A DNA stretch of 64,000 nucleotides, taken from assembly GCF_041260155.1 (NCBI RefSeq), contig NC_091928.1, forward strand, positions 34,623,388 through 34,687,387, in the 5' to 3' direction. Below are positions 28,101 to 39,374 of this stretch, one piece after another (position 1 is the stretch's first letter; each line of letters begins with the position of its first letter). The translations under genes and the position numbers were made by a program. The notes beneath the pieces were generated by a model. It saw only the letters and a program-made list of their open reading frames with translations. It made no database searches and was not told the origin of the DNA. The DNA comes from Ptychodera flava (Eukaryota > Hemichordata > Enteropneusta > Ptychoderidae).

Positions 28101-28924
28101 ATCTTTGCAAAGTTCATTAAAGTCAATGCATTGACGTTGTAGGAGTGGTTGGTCTACATTCTCTGCTGTACTGTGGTCGACTCGAAAATGTTCGTCGAGT
28201 TTTCTCCAGTTGGACCAGAAATGGCATGGCGACATCGCCGAAAGTCGAATAAAAGTCCACATTACTCAGACAGAGTGAAAAGCTTATTACGTGAAGCATA
28301 AAACTGTTACATGCTGGAGAATACACACATTCATAAAAATTTTACAAAACAGTATTGTATAATGAAACTGTGCACGTCCATCTCAATAGACCTGTCTCGA
28401 TAACCAATGCATGTAGAGTGTAGGATGATATGTCAGAAGTATGGATAATAAGTGACAGTTTTTACCTAAAATGCGTATATTGTTGAACAAACAAGTGTAT
28501 TTAGGTAACTGAAGGAGAATTCATAAAGCCTGAAAATTTACCAATGGACAACTTTCAAAGGTGCATTGACGTCACCTTATAAGGTGAAAGTGAGGCAATG
28601 TGGTTCCGGTTACCCGACCTACCCTAATTTTTACCCGCCTACCCTGAACTTTTTAAGGCTGTCGTAAACGCGGAAGTAAAATAAATAACTGATATCGATA
28701 AAAACACATGAAAATCAGACGAAAACTACAAATCGGTGAGAACTTCAGTGAGATTGGTAACGTTATTTATTGATGCGCGCCACAAATGTCTATGACGTAT
28801 TCCTAATTTCATTCAGCGATTAGATGCAATCGTGGATGGGAAAAAATCTTTGCTTGCTGCTTTTATCAAAAGCCGGTTTTCGAACACATTTTAGAGAAAT
28901 GACACTGACGTTTTAGGAAGTATG
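22191..28924. other. Long intergenic stretch, no gene recognised
   Basis: No recognisable exon. Open frames at 24985-25389 (134 codons) and 27837-28262 (minus strand, 141 codons) show no domain. A perfect 14-base inverted pair ATGCACCCCACTCA (26777-26790; complement 27072-27085) may mark the ends of an old small element. A third AGTCCGGAC motif is at about 22388. Confidence 0.45.
26775..27088. repeat. Possible small inverted-repeat element
   Basis: ATGCACCCCACTCA and its exact complement lie about 280 bases apart. Only this short pair supports the call; no target duplication was identified. Confidence 0.35.
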
Positions 28925-29268
28925 CGCTTCGAAAGTGAAAGAATTAAACTTCTGCTCAAACTTTCCTGAATGAAACGTTCAACCACTCTTTTACCAAATC
29001 AACAGTAAAAATCAGGGGGTCACCGTACAAAACTTGCAACTAGCGAAACATATTACTCAACATTTTGTGATATTTGAAATTCAAAATGGCCGCCATCTCT
29101 GTGTTAACTCTTTGGGGTAAAAATAAAATCTTAGATTTTCGAAAAACATAGACGATGAAAGTTTTTCTTTCCCCAAGGGCTTTACAATTAGCTCCCATAA
29201 GTGGTAGATCAGAAAAGAATTGTAGAAATTTGAGTCCGAGTATCTGTCTCCGAGGCGCGTTCTATAGG
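28925..29268 (+). repeat. GGCCGCCAT-core dispersed repeat, copy 6
   Basis: Forward copy with both ends: CGCTTCGAAAGTGAAAGA at the left, GAAATTCAAAATGGCCGCCAT at about 29078, AAGTGGTAGATCAGAAA, and TTGAGTCCGAGTATCTGTCT plus CCGAGGCGCGTTCTA at the right. Confidence 0.75.
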
Positions 29269-29337
29269 GGCCTACCTATTGTATAGCCCAATCATGTAAT
29301 GAATGTTCCAGGCGTTAAAGCGAGCAGACTCTACATT

Positions 29338-29520
29338 AGCGTCTGTAACCTCCACAAATGTAATAATCTCCACAAATGTAATATCAACCACAATTGTAAT
29401 AAAATTAACCACAAATGTAATAAAATAGTCAACCATTAATGTAACAACCCGCAACCACAAATGTAATAAACAAATTAACCATAAATGTAATAAAACTCAA
29501 CCATAAATGTAATAAACTGG
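29338..29520. repeat. Degenerate minisatellite, unit ~ACCACAAATGTAATAAA
   Basis: About eight copies of a 17-24 base unit with the core CCA(C/T)AAATGTAATAA separated by variable spacers. A single inverted copy lies at 30329-30347. Confidence 0.85.
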
Positions 29521-29643
29521 AACTTGCATATGTGATCATTTGTTTATCAATGCCCTGAGTAAATAATAACTTTAATAAGACTAGTGTAATGTTATTGCAT
29601 ACTTTCCTGAAACTAGGTCTTTCCTTTCCGAAACACAGAATAG

Positions 29644-29793
29644 AATATTTTGAGAACGCTATCAGAAAACGGCGAGGTACTGATCAAACCGTTAGATAAT
29701 GGAAGTGGACCAGCAGTTCTAGACACTGATAATTACATAATAAGGAAGCGTCAATATAACTCGTCAACCAGTGATACCACACAAGGTTTATGA
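29644..29793 (+). pseudogene. Penelope-like reverse transcriptase relic (fragment)
   Basis: A 49-codon open segment contains IKPLDNGSGPAVLDTDNYI. From memory this corresponds to the conserved IKPADKGSxVVVLDxxDYI motif near the N-terminus of the reverse transcriptase of Penelope-like elements. The frame stops at 29791-29793; further downstream the family-like sequence is broken by stops. The fragment sits between inverted copies of CAACCATAAATGTAATAAA (29498-29516 and 30329-30347), which might be element ends. The family name rests on one motif, so confidence is moderate. Confidence 0.5.
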
Positions 29794-30347
29794 CAGATGA
29801 CTCAGAACAAATAACAGAGAAATATAAAACCTTATAACAGAAACTTACGACACAAAACATGTTGACGAGAACATATATTTCAATCTAGTAAAAAACAATA
29901 CGAACACTACCTTGAACACAGTAGAACAAAATTAGACATCCTGGCATCCCTAGTGAACGAACAAACTTGAAGTGGGACAACATAGGAATACAGACAATCT
30001 ATCGATTATTCCACACAATTTATCCACTGAAGATGAATTTGAGGAGATTGATTAAGAAAGTACGGCAATTTTCGAAAAAACGGCGTTAAAGGATCGTAGT
30101 GTAATACAGTCTTCCCCACTCTGGAGTAGAGACTGCACTGACACTCAGATTACAGCTGTGTCTAGCCATGGCCAGTCAGTTCTGTACACAAAACAGGGAA
30201 ACGTAAAATACACTTTCAAAACACACTAAACGCAAACAATTAAGAAATGAATAATGTGTGGAGTTGCTTTCCTTATTACATAGATCAATATTTAAGGGCT
30301 AATTCCTCAATTGCAACGAGAAAATAGATTTATTACATTTATGGTTG

Positions 30348-30764
30348 ACAAGTATAGTTTTGTCACTTTTACGAAACATACCCTAGATGTTAACCTGAGT
30401 TGTGAGCGATTGCAAGAAGTTTAAGAACTGCAAAGGCTTGCAGACGTCGTGAAGGAAACTGCCAAGAAACCGTAAACAAATTTGAAGTTTATGGGCGATC
30501 TGATGTATTTTGCAGTAGCTTTCTACCAAAGGGCTGACAGGACACAGCATTGATTAATACCAAAAAAATTTTGAAGATTTTTCAGTCCAAACTTCAATAG
30601 GGCGAAAAGGTGTTGTTATTTTATTTCAACACGTGATCTAATGATTCATGAAAGACGAATCAGTGAAATAGTGAATTTTTAATGATCCTGTACCTATACA
30701 GTTGGCATGTTTATGGCCACACATTCAGAGGGTTATACAGTTTGCAGAGAATAAAACACAAATT
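30348..30764. other. Intergenic, nothing recognised
   Basis: No supported feature. Confidence 0.35.
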
Positions 30765-31100
30765 CAACGTTGCTGAAAGACTTAAAAATTTTGCTCAAAT
30801 TTTCCGCAAGAAAACATTAAATCACCCATTTCGAAATCAAGAATACAAATTAGGGGTTACCCTACAGAATTCGGTACCAGAGAAACACTGTGAATACCCA
30901 ATATTCAAAATGGCCAACACCCCTGTGTTAATGCTATTGGCAAGAGTAAGCTTTTCAGTTTTCACAAAACGACTCAGGAGAAGGTAAAAACATGTTTTTT
31001 CCTTCTCCATGAGCTTCAAAACAAGCCCTTACAAGATTTAGACAAAACATGTACTGTAACACTGAGAGTCAGAATATCTGTCCTTGAGGTGCATTCTACT
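30765..31100 (+). repeat. GGCCGCCAT-family dispersed repeat, copy 7
   Basis: Forward copy: TTTTGCTCAAATTTTCC at the left, ATTCAAAATGGCCAACACCCCTGTGTTAA in place of the GGCCGCC core (core mutated), and GAGAGTCAGAATATCTGTCC followed by TTGAGGTGCATTCTA at the right, directly before the TTAA site used by the next element. Confidence 0.7.
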
Positions 31101-31104
31101 TTAA

Positions 31105-31324
31105 CCCTTTGAGCGCCAAAGTCAATTTTTGTCACCTATATCAAAATATACGCCAGTCAATTTTTTGCTAATTTTTTGCTAAATTTTGATAAAAATCTGA
31201 AGCCAATAAAATGTGATTTTCATTTGGTCCAAAATTGTCAAAAAAATTACAGAAAAATTCACACAAAGTTGGTAAAATGTCGCACACTATAATTTTGGTG
31301 GGAAAAATTGCAGCGCTCAAAGGG
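31105..31324. mobile_element. piggyBac-like MITE, TTAA target duplication
   Basis: Flanked by TTAA at 31101-31104 and 31325-31328. The ends are inverted: TTAACCCTTTGAGCGC at the left and GCGCTCAAAGGGTTAA at the right. At 220 bases it has no coding capacity. TTAA flanks and CCC-starting ends are characteristic of piggyBac-type elements. Confidence 0.85.
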
Positions 31325-31328
31325 TTAA

Positions 31329-32814
31329 CACCACAACTCCGGTCCGAAAATCAAACGTTTCAAGTACCAGTGAATCTACCTGCCTTCCCTATTTTTGAAA
31401 AAAATCATGTCATCGGAACCACTTCATTTTTTCATTTTGCCTAATTAGGTTACCGTTATTATCCTAGTTCTCACGTTGGTCATGTTGACAAACACAATTA
31501 CGAGATGCCGCCCGATTGTCAGTGACGGCGGAGGGTCAACAGGGTCATGGATCGGCAACTTTGAATGAATGCAAAGACATTAAAGCGGAACAAGGGCACT
31601 CGCAGACGATTCACTGATGCCACGTTGGTTTCGTCCAGATCTCAATAGCTGATGATGTTGCCGTGGAACGCGGAAACACATTTTTGTACGGCTACGAAGT
31701 CCTATTCGAAATGCATACAAAGAAAGGGGGTTACCCTTCGGGTCGTTGCATGTTCACCATCATTTTCAAAGTTTTAACGATATTTCCAGTCAAAATCCAC
31801 CGAGGCCACATAGAAAAATGTATTGTGTTTCCGCTAACCAGGACCTACCCTGGAAAAACCAGGCGACCCGAGTCATATTTTTCGCATTTTTAAAACATTT
31901 TGAGTAAAGTCTCTAAAGTTTACATTATTTCATGGAATTTTGTTTTTGAATCTCGCTCGACCTACCTATCTTAATTTTCGGAGGCAGGTTATTTTTATTA
32001 TTTTGCCTTAATATGAAATAAAAACTAGTATTCTTTTCCCGACCTTTTAACATTAGGTAAGCCATCTCGAAATATTCCTGATAACGGAAGTTGGACCCTT
32101 GGAATGAAAGACAGAACGCCACGTTCAATGTGTCAAGCTCAGGCGAACCTATGTATCTTGAAAGTGATAAAATATACTTAAGGATAAATTGTTCATGGGG
32201 GACAGTCGGTTCTATAGCTCACTTCACGGGGTGATATATTTAGGATTTTCCCCAACCTACACGCTCTTGCCTGTCATTGATGCCGCACTGCGCCTGCCCG
32301 AGCTTTGTATAGACTGGGGGAAATACCCTAACGACGTGTTACAGCCGACGCCCTACGTATAAGCTTTTCCCCATAATGCTAATTTTTTTACCTGTTAAAA
32401 ATTAAGGACATGCACTCTGATTTGTTTTTTCACCCTCAAAACCAAGTAGAGAACGTATCCTGCTCCATTTTCTTATATTGGCGATCCTGAACATTGCTGA
32501 TCTCGTGACTAGGTAGTTGTTGAATTCTACAGGTAAGCGACAAAATGATCATGGTACCACAGTACTGTATCAATCATGCTTTCTTGCACTACACGACACG
32601 TAAAAGGATGAATGTTTTCTTACGTTTCGGAATTAACAGATTTAAAATTGTTTTTCCCACTCAGATTTGTCAGCAACTCAGGATGTAAAAATTACTTTCG
32701 TGACTGATTCACATGCGGGCGGCCATGTAAAACCGTTTCACAAAGATATGGTGGCGTGTACCACTAATAATACCAATAATAACTTTATTGATCTTATTCC
32801 ATTAAGGCTGAACA
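31329..32814. other. Intergenic, nothing recognised
   Basis: No supported feature. Confidence 0.4.
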
Positions 32815-33300
32815 TAGTCAAGAACTAGTACTGCTCCAGGAAACTTTCAGTCATTCATGCTCTTTTAAAATCACGAATAAAAATAGGACTCAGTGCTGTG
32901 GATTCAGGTTATTACCTTAAATTTACCGATATTTAAAATTTCAAAATTCCCAAGAACAAGGAATACCCAAATTTTGTTAAAATCTTTTCCTATAGGAAAC
33001 TTCCGATCGTTCTCTTTCAAAATCAAGGATGAAAATAGAAATCGGTGCAAATTTTGCTACCGGGGGTTCAAATTATTACGTACCATAAATTGGCCGATAT
33101 TTAAAATTTAAAAATTGCAGCCATTCCTGGGTTAACTCTATCGAGAAACCAGTGAATTTTCAGTTATCGCAAAATAAGACAGTGAAAAGTATATTTACTC
33201 CGATAGGGTCAAAATGAGTCCCGCAAGGGGTCCGGTAGATCAAAAAGTATTTTAGTAATTTGAGACTCGGAGTCCTAATATTCTACCCTAAAAGATGATC
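32815..33300 (+). repeat. GGCCGCCAT-family repeat, copies 8 (partial) and 9
   Basis: Two diverged copies in tandem. The first (to about 32960) has only the left half (GGAAACTTTCAGTC, ACGAATAAAAATAGG, ATATTTAAAATTTCAAAAT). The second runs from about 32970, with GATATTTAAAATTTAAAAATTGCAGCCATTCCTG at the core position and TTTGAGACTCGGAGTCCTAATATTC at the right. Confidence 0.6.
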
Positions 33301-34028
33301 TTAGACTCGTAAAATGTTAATGTAGGACTAATGTTTTCGTATATTCTCGGCATATTTCTTTTAAAATTGTCGATAACTTCTTCCAGCACCTCTGGGTTTT
33401 GGGGGGCATTTAATTATGCCTTAAGATATCATTTACTACAGCCTTTTAAAATGTTTTATGAATCTGGCGTAAAATGAGCGATCCCCGTTTTAAATCAAGC
33501 GTTTTGTTACAATCACGTTTTCGACGAATGTTTCGCTAAGAACCGCTAAGTGGAGTAGGCTGTGAAGATTTCAAATCATCTGGCTCTTGCCATATGCTTA
33601 GTACTTCCGTGTATCGCATTTTGCCTGCTTGTGAAAACGTCTTTCACTATTGCTGATGTTTTACAAGTGTTATCGCACTCTACGTGTTTGGTCGAGTTAT
33701 TCTATTCTTAATATCGAATGACATTTTTTACCCTACGAGTCCCGCCGTTTTCCTGAACACGCCGTCCACTAGTCCTCAACATGTACCAGGCTACTTTGAA
33801 TTTTGTTTTTGTTTCTCCCTTTCTGCCCATGCGGAAGAGATGTTATCATGACGTCACTATAATCTTAACCTACACATGCAATTTTCCCATGACGAAGTGG
33901 TGCACCGGATTTTCCATTTTTTAAGTTGTGCCGTCGAAATGACAAACTCAACGCCAGCGAATTTCGGTGTCAATCCAAAACAGCTGGATGAACAAAATAT
34001 TCACAGGTTGCCTAGGTTGCTTATAGTG
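33301..34028. other. Upstream region of the ETS gene, nothing recognised
   Basis: No supported exon or element seen. Confidence 0.35.
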
Positions 34029-34188
<160 letters not shown>

Positions 34189-34528
34189 CTCAGGCACAGG
34201 GGACTGACAGGCATGTAACAGACGACCGTCAAAATGACAGAATCACCCACAGACATCGGCAAACATTAGAGGAAGGAGACAAGAGAAAGCATGAATGCGA
34301 GGAACAGAGAGGGAGAGACTCGGGCAGAAGCATTTAAATTACGTTGAAAAAAAATTATTTTTCTGTCCCTACTTTTGGTACCGTTCGGTAATTTTGTCCA
34401 TTTTCGTCGAACGAAATGCTCAATTTATTATTGGCAATTCGTCACGACATTAACATGTCCTAGAACCAACCATTTCCCCAATTCTTTCACCATGTAACCA
34501 CATTACAATCGACACATTTGTTTGTAGC

Positions 34529-35971
34529 ATGACAGCGCAGTCGAAGAGCTGGGACAACCAGGTGTGGAGATGCAATGAAACAGCGCCCTCTGAGGGTTAT
34601 CAGGTGAGTCTCCACTGATTAAACATTCCGCCATCAACGTGAACCTTAGTCATTGCAGTATATTTCTCACAACACAGGATCTGATAAGCTACTTTAATTT
34701 AGCAAGATACCAACTGTTAGTTATTTTGCTCGTTAGTTTGTAATACGAGAATACAATGCCTCGAAAGAACGGGGAAGACAGCCAACGGTCACTTCGTTTT
34801 CGGAGTTACCGTGGACAGCCGCAAGCGCGAGAAACGTAGAGTATGTGTAATTGAGCACGAGCATAAAATAGCAAGAAGCAGTATGTGCTTTTTGGCATTT
34901 ATCCTACATTAGCCAAACCAACCATTCGCAAGAAATCGTCAGTGCGTCGTGTTTAATCATTGACAATCATTGAACATGGCGTTTAGGCGTTGTAAATAAA
35001 ATTAACATTCGGAGTGGAACGTGTAACATATTGACTGTCCCGGTTACATTATAGTTTGCACAATATCCGTTCCGGCCCGCTCAGTGCGGTGATCCCCTCT
35101 CTACTCTTCCTTGGTAAATTTTACCCATCATCCTCTTTTGCTACATGATTTTTCTCATTTCTACTTGCTATGTGACTCTTACCTCCACCATAGCGTACAA
35201 AATAATACGTTTACAAGTAATTATTTGGACTGAACATCTCACAAACTGCAACCTCATTCCTGTAACCTGAAAAGGAGGTCAAAATTGTCGAATTCCACTC
35301 GTTGCCCGCCCACTTGCCCCCCCCCCCCACCCCGCATTATCATTTTAGATGTAAATCAGTGTCCGCCTTCAGATTTGAGAGAGTTCCCATTCCTCTCTGC
35401 CAAGCGACAGTTTGTGTACACTATTTATCGCGAAACGTTGGTTGTCTCTGATTTTCTTGTTTGCTATCCTTCATAGGACCTCAAAGAATACATTGAGATG
35501 GGGCTTCTTGCAATGGCTGACGACAATATGAAGACTTGGAATATTCCTAGAGGTTCGTTTCACAAGAAATTAAAGCGTACACCACCAACACCGTTATAAC
35601 GATTCTCAGACCCGTCAGTGACACCATGGACATATTGAGATTAGAATATTGTATTAATACTTTCAGTACCGAATGTAAATATACTGACCACAGATCATCT
35701 TCCCTCATTATCAAAACTACTACAAGAATGTGACAAATTATGCCGTGTTTGTATATCCATTGGTCACAAAACGTAAACAGATGTACACATTAAATCATGT
35801 TCCCGATGATCAACTATCTTTCTCTGAGTTCTGTCACAGGATACACATACATGATTCTTATTTGTATCACTATCAATACTATCACCGTTGCTATCATCAG
35901 AGCCGTCGCCACCGACGTCGTCGTCATCTTAATCATTTGATGAGGACCATCATTGTCGTTACCGTCATCAT

Positions 35972-36008
<37 letters not shown>

Positions 36009-37254
36009 GTCGTCATCATCATCATCATCATCATCATCATTATCATCATCATTATCATCATCATCATCATCGTCATGAGTCGATGTCATCGACATCACCA
36101 CTTAATTACTGGCTTCAATAAAAAACAACCTGACTGGAAAGTAAAATACATCTTCATGTCTCTTAAAAACTCTGTTACCGCAAGTTGACTTATGAATTCT
36201 CAAAATGGGTATGGTAATTCTTTAAACGCGAAGTTGTGAGTTGTTTCGTCAAACCTTTAATTTTATTAAACTCTGCCTCAGGAATACCTTCGATCAGTAA
36301 TGTAATAATTTAGGGGTAGACCACTTGATATCCTGGGGGATCTGGAAGATTAATAAGGTAGCATTATATTTTTTTACCTGATCCATTGTACATTATTTTT
36401 TCCCACTCTTCCACCTTTTTTGTCAAGCTTTCTCTGACTGATTGTTTTCATTGACATTTGCTAGGAATCTTTTTTTTTGAAAATCTTCCAGACCCCAAGG
36501 ATATTATATAGTCCACCATTACTAAGTACCGTAAATAGCAGACGTTATAAAATATTTTAACATGCATGTACTTGTTCTGGACACCACGGCATATTTACTT
36601 GTCTTATTAATTTTTTGCGTCTCCCTGAGACATATTACTGTAGCATCATCTTGGAGTAAACTGTGCTAACTCGTCGTTGTCAACGGAACAGTCTGGTTTC
36701 GACACATTTGCAAACCCACTTCAGGAGACGGTAAAGAAATCGAGTGTTAATGTCCGCTTTATCATTTCTTTCTTTTGACAGACCCATATCAATGGTCAAC
36801 TGACGACACGTACAACTGGATTGTCAAGACCATGGAACAGATGGGTCTCGTAAATGACACAAAATACATATTTGCGGAAACGATTAAAAACAAACAAATC
36901 ACAGGATCCATACTGGCCGCCATGAAAGAATGGGAGTTTGCACATACGTTTCCAGGCAACAAACTAGATGCTGACGTCGTGTATAATTGTTTGCAGTGCT
37001 GGATAAAAGGTAAGTATGCTAGATATAATAGTTTCGCTTTGGCGGAAAGTGCTGCATTTGTATGTATGTATGTATGTATGTATGTATGTATGTATGTATG
37101 TATGTATGTATGTATGTATGTATGTATGTATGTATGTATGTATGCATGTATGCATGTATGCATGTGTGTATGTGTGTATGTATGTATGTATGTATGTATG
37201 TATGTATGTATGTATGTATGTATGTATGTATGTATGTATGTATGTATGTATGTA

Positions 37255-37291
<37 letters not shown>

Positions 37292-38208
37292 ATGGATGGA
37301 TGGATGGATGGATGGATGGATGGATGGATGGATGGATGGATGGATAGATGTATTATCACAATGGTGATATCACGATCTTGCTTTTTATTGTATTTTAGAT
37401 GAAAGTACTGCCAATTCGCTTGATTTTTATCCATTAAATCTCTTCTACATCTTAGCATCTGTTTACAGTTCAACAAGATATGACCAACTGAAACCTGATG
37501 CAAGAAGACCAGGACGCACAAATTTGCCAAAGTCAGGGAGAAAACCACGAAGGAAAGGTGATATATTTATTTTACTTCACTTTTATCTTATCCATTTCTC
37601 TTACGTATGGAATCATAAATACAGGATGAGCTTTCCTACACAGTAAAGGAGAGACGATAAGACACGAATAGCCTTTTTCACAAAGGCACAACCCCATTCT
37701 CTCATCGTGCGTACTTTCCAAACCTTTCTGAATTGATAAAATAGATGAGACAAAATTATGAGGGGGATAGACCAAGACAAAAAGTCTTATATTGACTGAG
37801 TTTTAAGGATGGAAATGAACCTGGGATCCGAGCTCTTTACTTTATTTTGCTGTTGAGTTCTTTTTTAGATTATGAACAACATATATAATTGAAACGGTAA
37901 CCCTTCCTTTAATACGGTAATTGCTTTAAGCTCGCCAGTTCTTTGGAAAATGTCAGTCAAACGATGTGTTACGATTGAATAACCATAGAACTAGAAAATA
38001 ACTAAGTAAAAAACAAACTAATTAGCTATCTAGCTGACTTAGTGACTGACTATCTAACTAACTAGCTAATAAGCTAACTGACTAGCTAAGTGACTGACTA
38101 ACTCACCAACTTACTTACTAACTTAAGTACGAAAATTAATAATAATTAACTAGCTAATAAAAAACCCTCTTTTGATATAGCTCTAAGGTGACACTAAACG
38201 AGTACCGG

Positions 38209-38281
<73 letters not shown>

Positions 38282-39002
38282 TGCAAACACTTTTTATTCT
38301 AAACTTGAAAAAACCATGTCAGTCGATTCACACTTTAATGAAAAGAGTCGGAGCTTGTGATGCCTTTCCTTAATAAACATGACCCGATATGGTGTTTGCT
38401 GCAACAAAAGCATGTAACGAAACGTTATGACTTAAACTGCCCTGTTTTGTGGTCTGTATTTTTTAATTATCCAATCTATTCACTTTTTAAAAGACTAACA
38501 CGTTTGCAAGAGATGTATAAATATTGTATCGTTAGAATTACTAATGGTAAATTCTGTATGAAGACCATATTTAACAAAAGTGAACAATTAAACATTCAGA
38601 ATTATAATAAAATAGTTTTGCCATGGCTGCTCGTTTTTTCACCTTTATATGGAAGTTTGAAAAGTTTCCAGGTGAATAAAATATGTTTTATTGGTTTCTG
38701 TTTTTTCAGCTGTAAATCGCCGTCTAAGCTTGAAGAAGTATATAATGGAGTGCCTTGAAGAGCCCGGGAAGGCCTTTTCTGATGAACTGGTTTGGGTGCA
38801 AAGGTCAGAGGGGATATTTAGGTTCTGCGATGGCAAGGAAAGGTTTGCCGAACGATGGGGCAGGATGAAGGGTAACAACGAGACCAAAACGCCATGGTAT
38901 TCCAAAATGGCACGCTCTTTGAGAATCTACCAAAGGAAGGGCGTTATGCAAAATTGCAAAAAACAGCTACACTACAAGTTTGTACTGGCGCCATCCTTTT
39001 AA
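34529..39002 (+). CDS. ETS-family transcription factor (PNT-like + basic + ETS), 5 exons
   Basis: Exons 34529-34603, 35477-35552, 36782-37009, 37399-37557 and 38710-39002 join in one frame (phases 0,1,1,1) to give 276 residues and a TAA. All introns are GT-AG. Residues ~51-126 (exon 3) form a diverged PNT/SAM-like domain starting [14 protein letters not shown]. Residues ~127-180 (exon 4) end in a basic stretch, [17 protein letters not shown], resembling an AT-hook region. Residues ~183-270 (exon 5) are an ETS DNA-binding domain: [20 protein letters not shown] and recognition helix [11 protein letters not shown] keep two of three tryptophans and the two GGA-contacting arginines, while the helix-1 tryptophan is replaced. 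Domain order and the SEGIFR motif suggest the ESE/ELF3-ELF5-EHF group, but divergence is high. A TTTGTAG just before the ATG leaves open that exon 1 is internal. Acts in the nucleus on GGAA/T sites (family knowledge). Confidence 0.88.
35969..36075. repeat. (ATC)n microsatellite in ETS-gene intron 2
   Basis: Trinucleotide run with a few CGTC/TTATC interruptions. The Ile and Asp homopolymer frames over it are artefacts. Confidence 0.95.
37060..37345. repeat. Compound (GTAT)n(GT)n(GGAT)n microsatellite in ETS-gene intron 3
   Basis: GTAT repeats to about 37259 (with GCAT variants near 37143-37163), then GT to about 37287, then GGAT to 37345. Together they fill most of the 389-base intron 3. Confidence 0.97.
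37990..38160. repeat. Degenerate CTAA/CTGA tetranucleotide tract, intron 4
   Basis: Repeated AACTAGCTAA, GTGACTGACT and similar words with no strict period. Looks like a decayed tetranucleotide microsatellite. Confidence 0.7.
38211..38277. repeat. (TA)n microsatellite, intron 4
   Basis: Pure alternating AT for about 67 bases. Confidence 0.97.
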
Positions 39003-39278
39003 AAAAAATAGACGTTTCCCTGTTTGTACTTCTTACAAATGACACTTACCCGTCGACACAGATATCTGGAGAACGACAGATATTTCAGTATGACATTCTT
39101 CATGCGGAGACTAACATAGCCAACGCATTGCTCACAAAACTGACGCCTTTCCTCGAAACGAGCGAAATGTTGTTGGAATGGTTTCAGATTTGAGATATCA
39201 GTGTCTTAGCAGTTTCTAGTGAAGTGCGGTTAATTATATAATTAGTTTTACTCAATTTTTGTACCAGTTCTTTTGTCT

Positions 39279-39374
39279 GGCCCACTGCCCCATTGCTACC
39301 GCTGGCTGCGCTGCTCACGCAAAAAAGTGGCCCTATTTTCGTGAGCAGCACAGCCAGCGGTAGAAATGGTGGGC
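39279..39374. repeat. Hairpin element in the ETS gene 3' flank
   Basis: Arms 39296-39319 and 39340-39363 (CTACCGCTGGCTG...CTCACG and complement) differ by one base around a 20-base centre. Weaker pairing (GCCCAC...GTGGGC) extends to about 39279 and 39374. It lies 280-370 bases after the ETS stop and could be in the 3' UTR. Confidence 0.8.

Noticed and set aside
27837-28262. 141-codon minus-strand frame
   Set aside because: No domain, no start context, no splice partners seen.
35730-36188. 152-codon His/Ile-rich frame and poly-Asp minus-strand frame
   Set aside because: Produced by the (ATC)n microsatellite in ETS-gene intron 2.
36775-37548. Frames of 190 and 194 codons over the GTAT/GGAT repeat
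   Set aside because: Only the first part (36782-37009) is exon; beyond the GTAAGT donor the plus frame is microsatellite. The minus-strand frame is a shadow.
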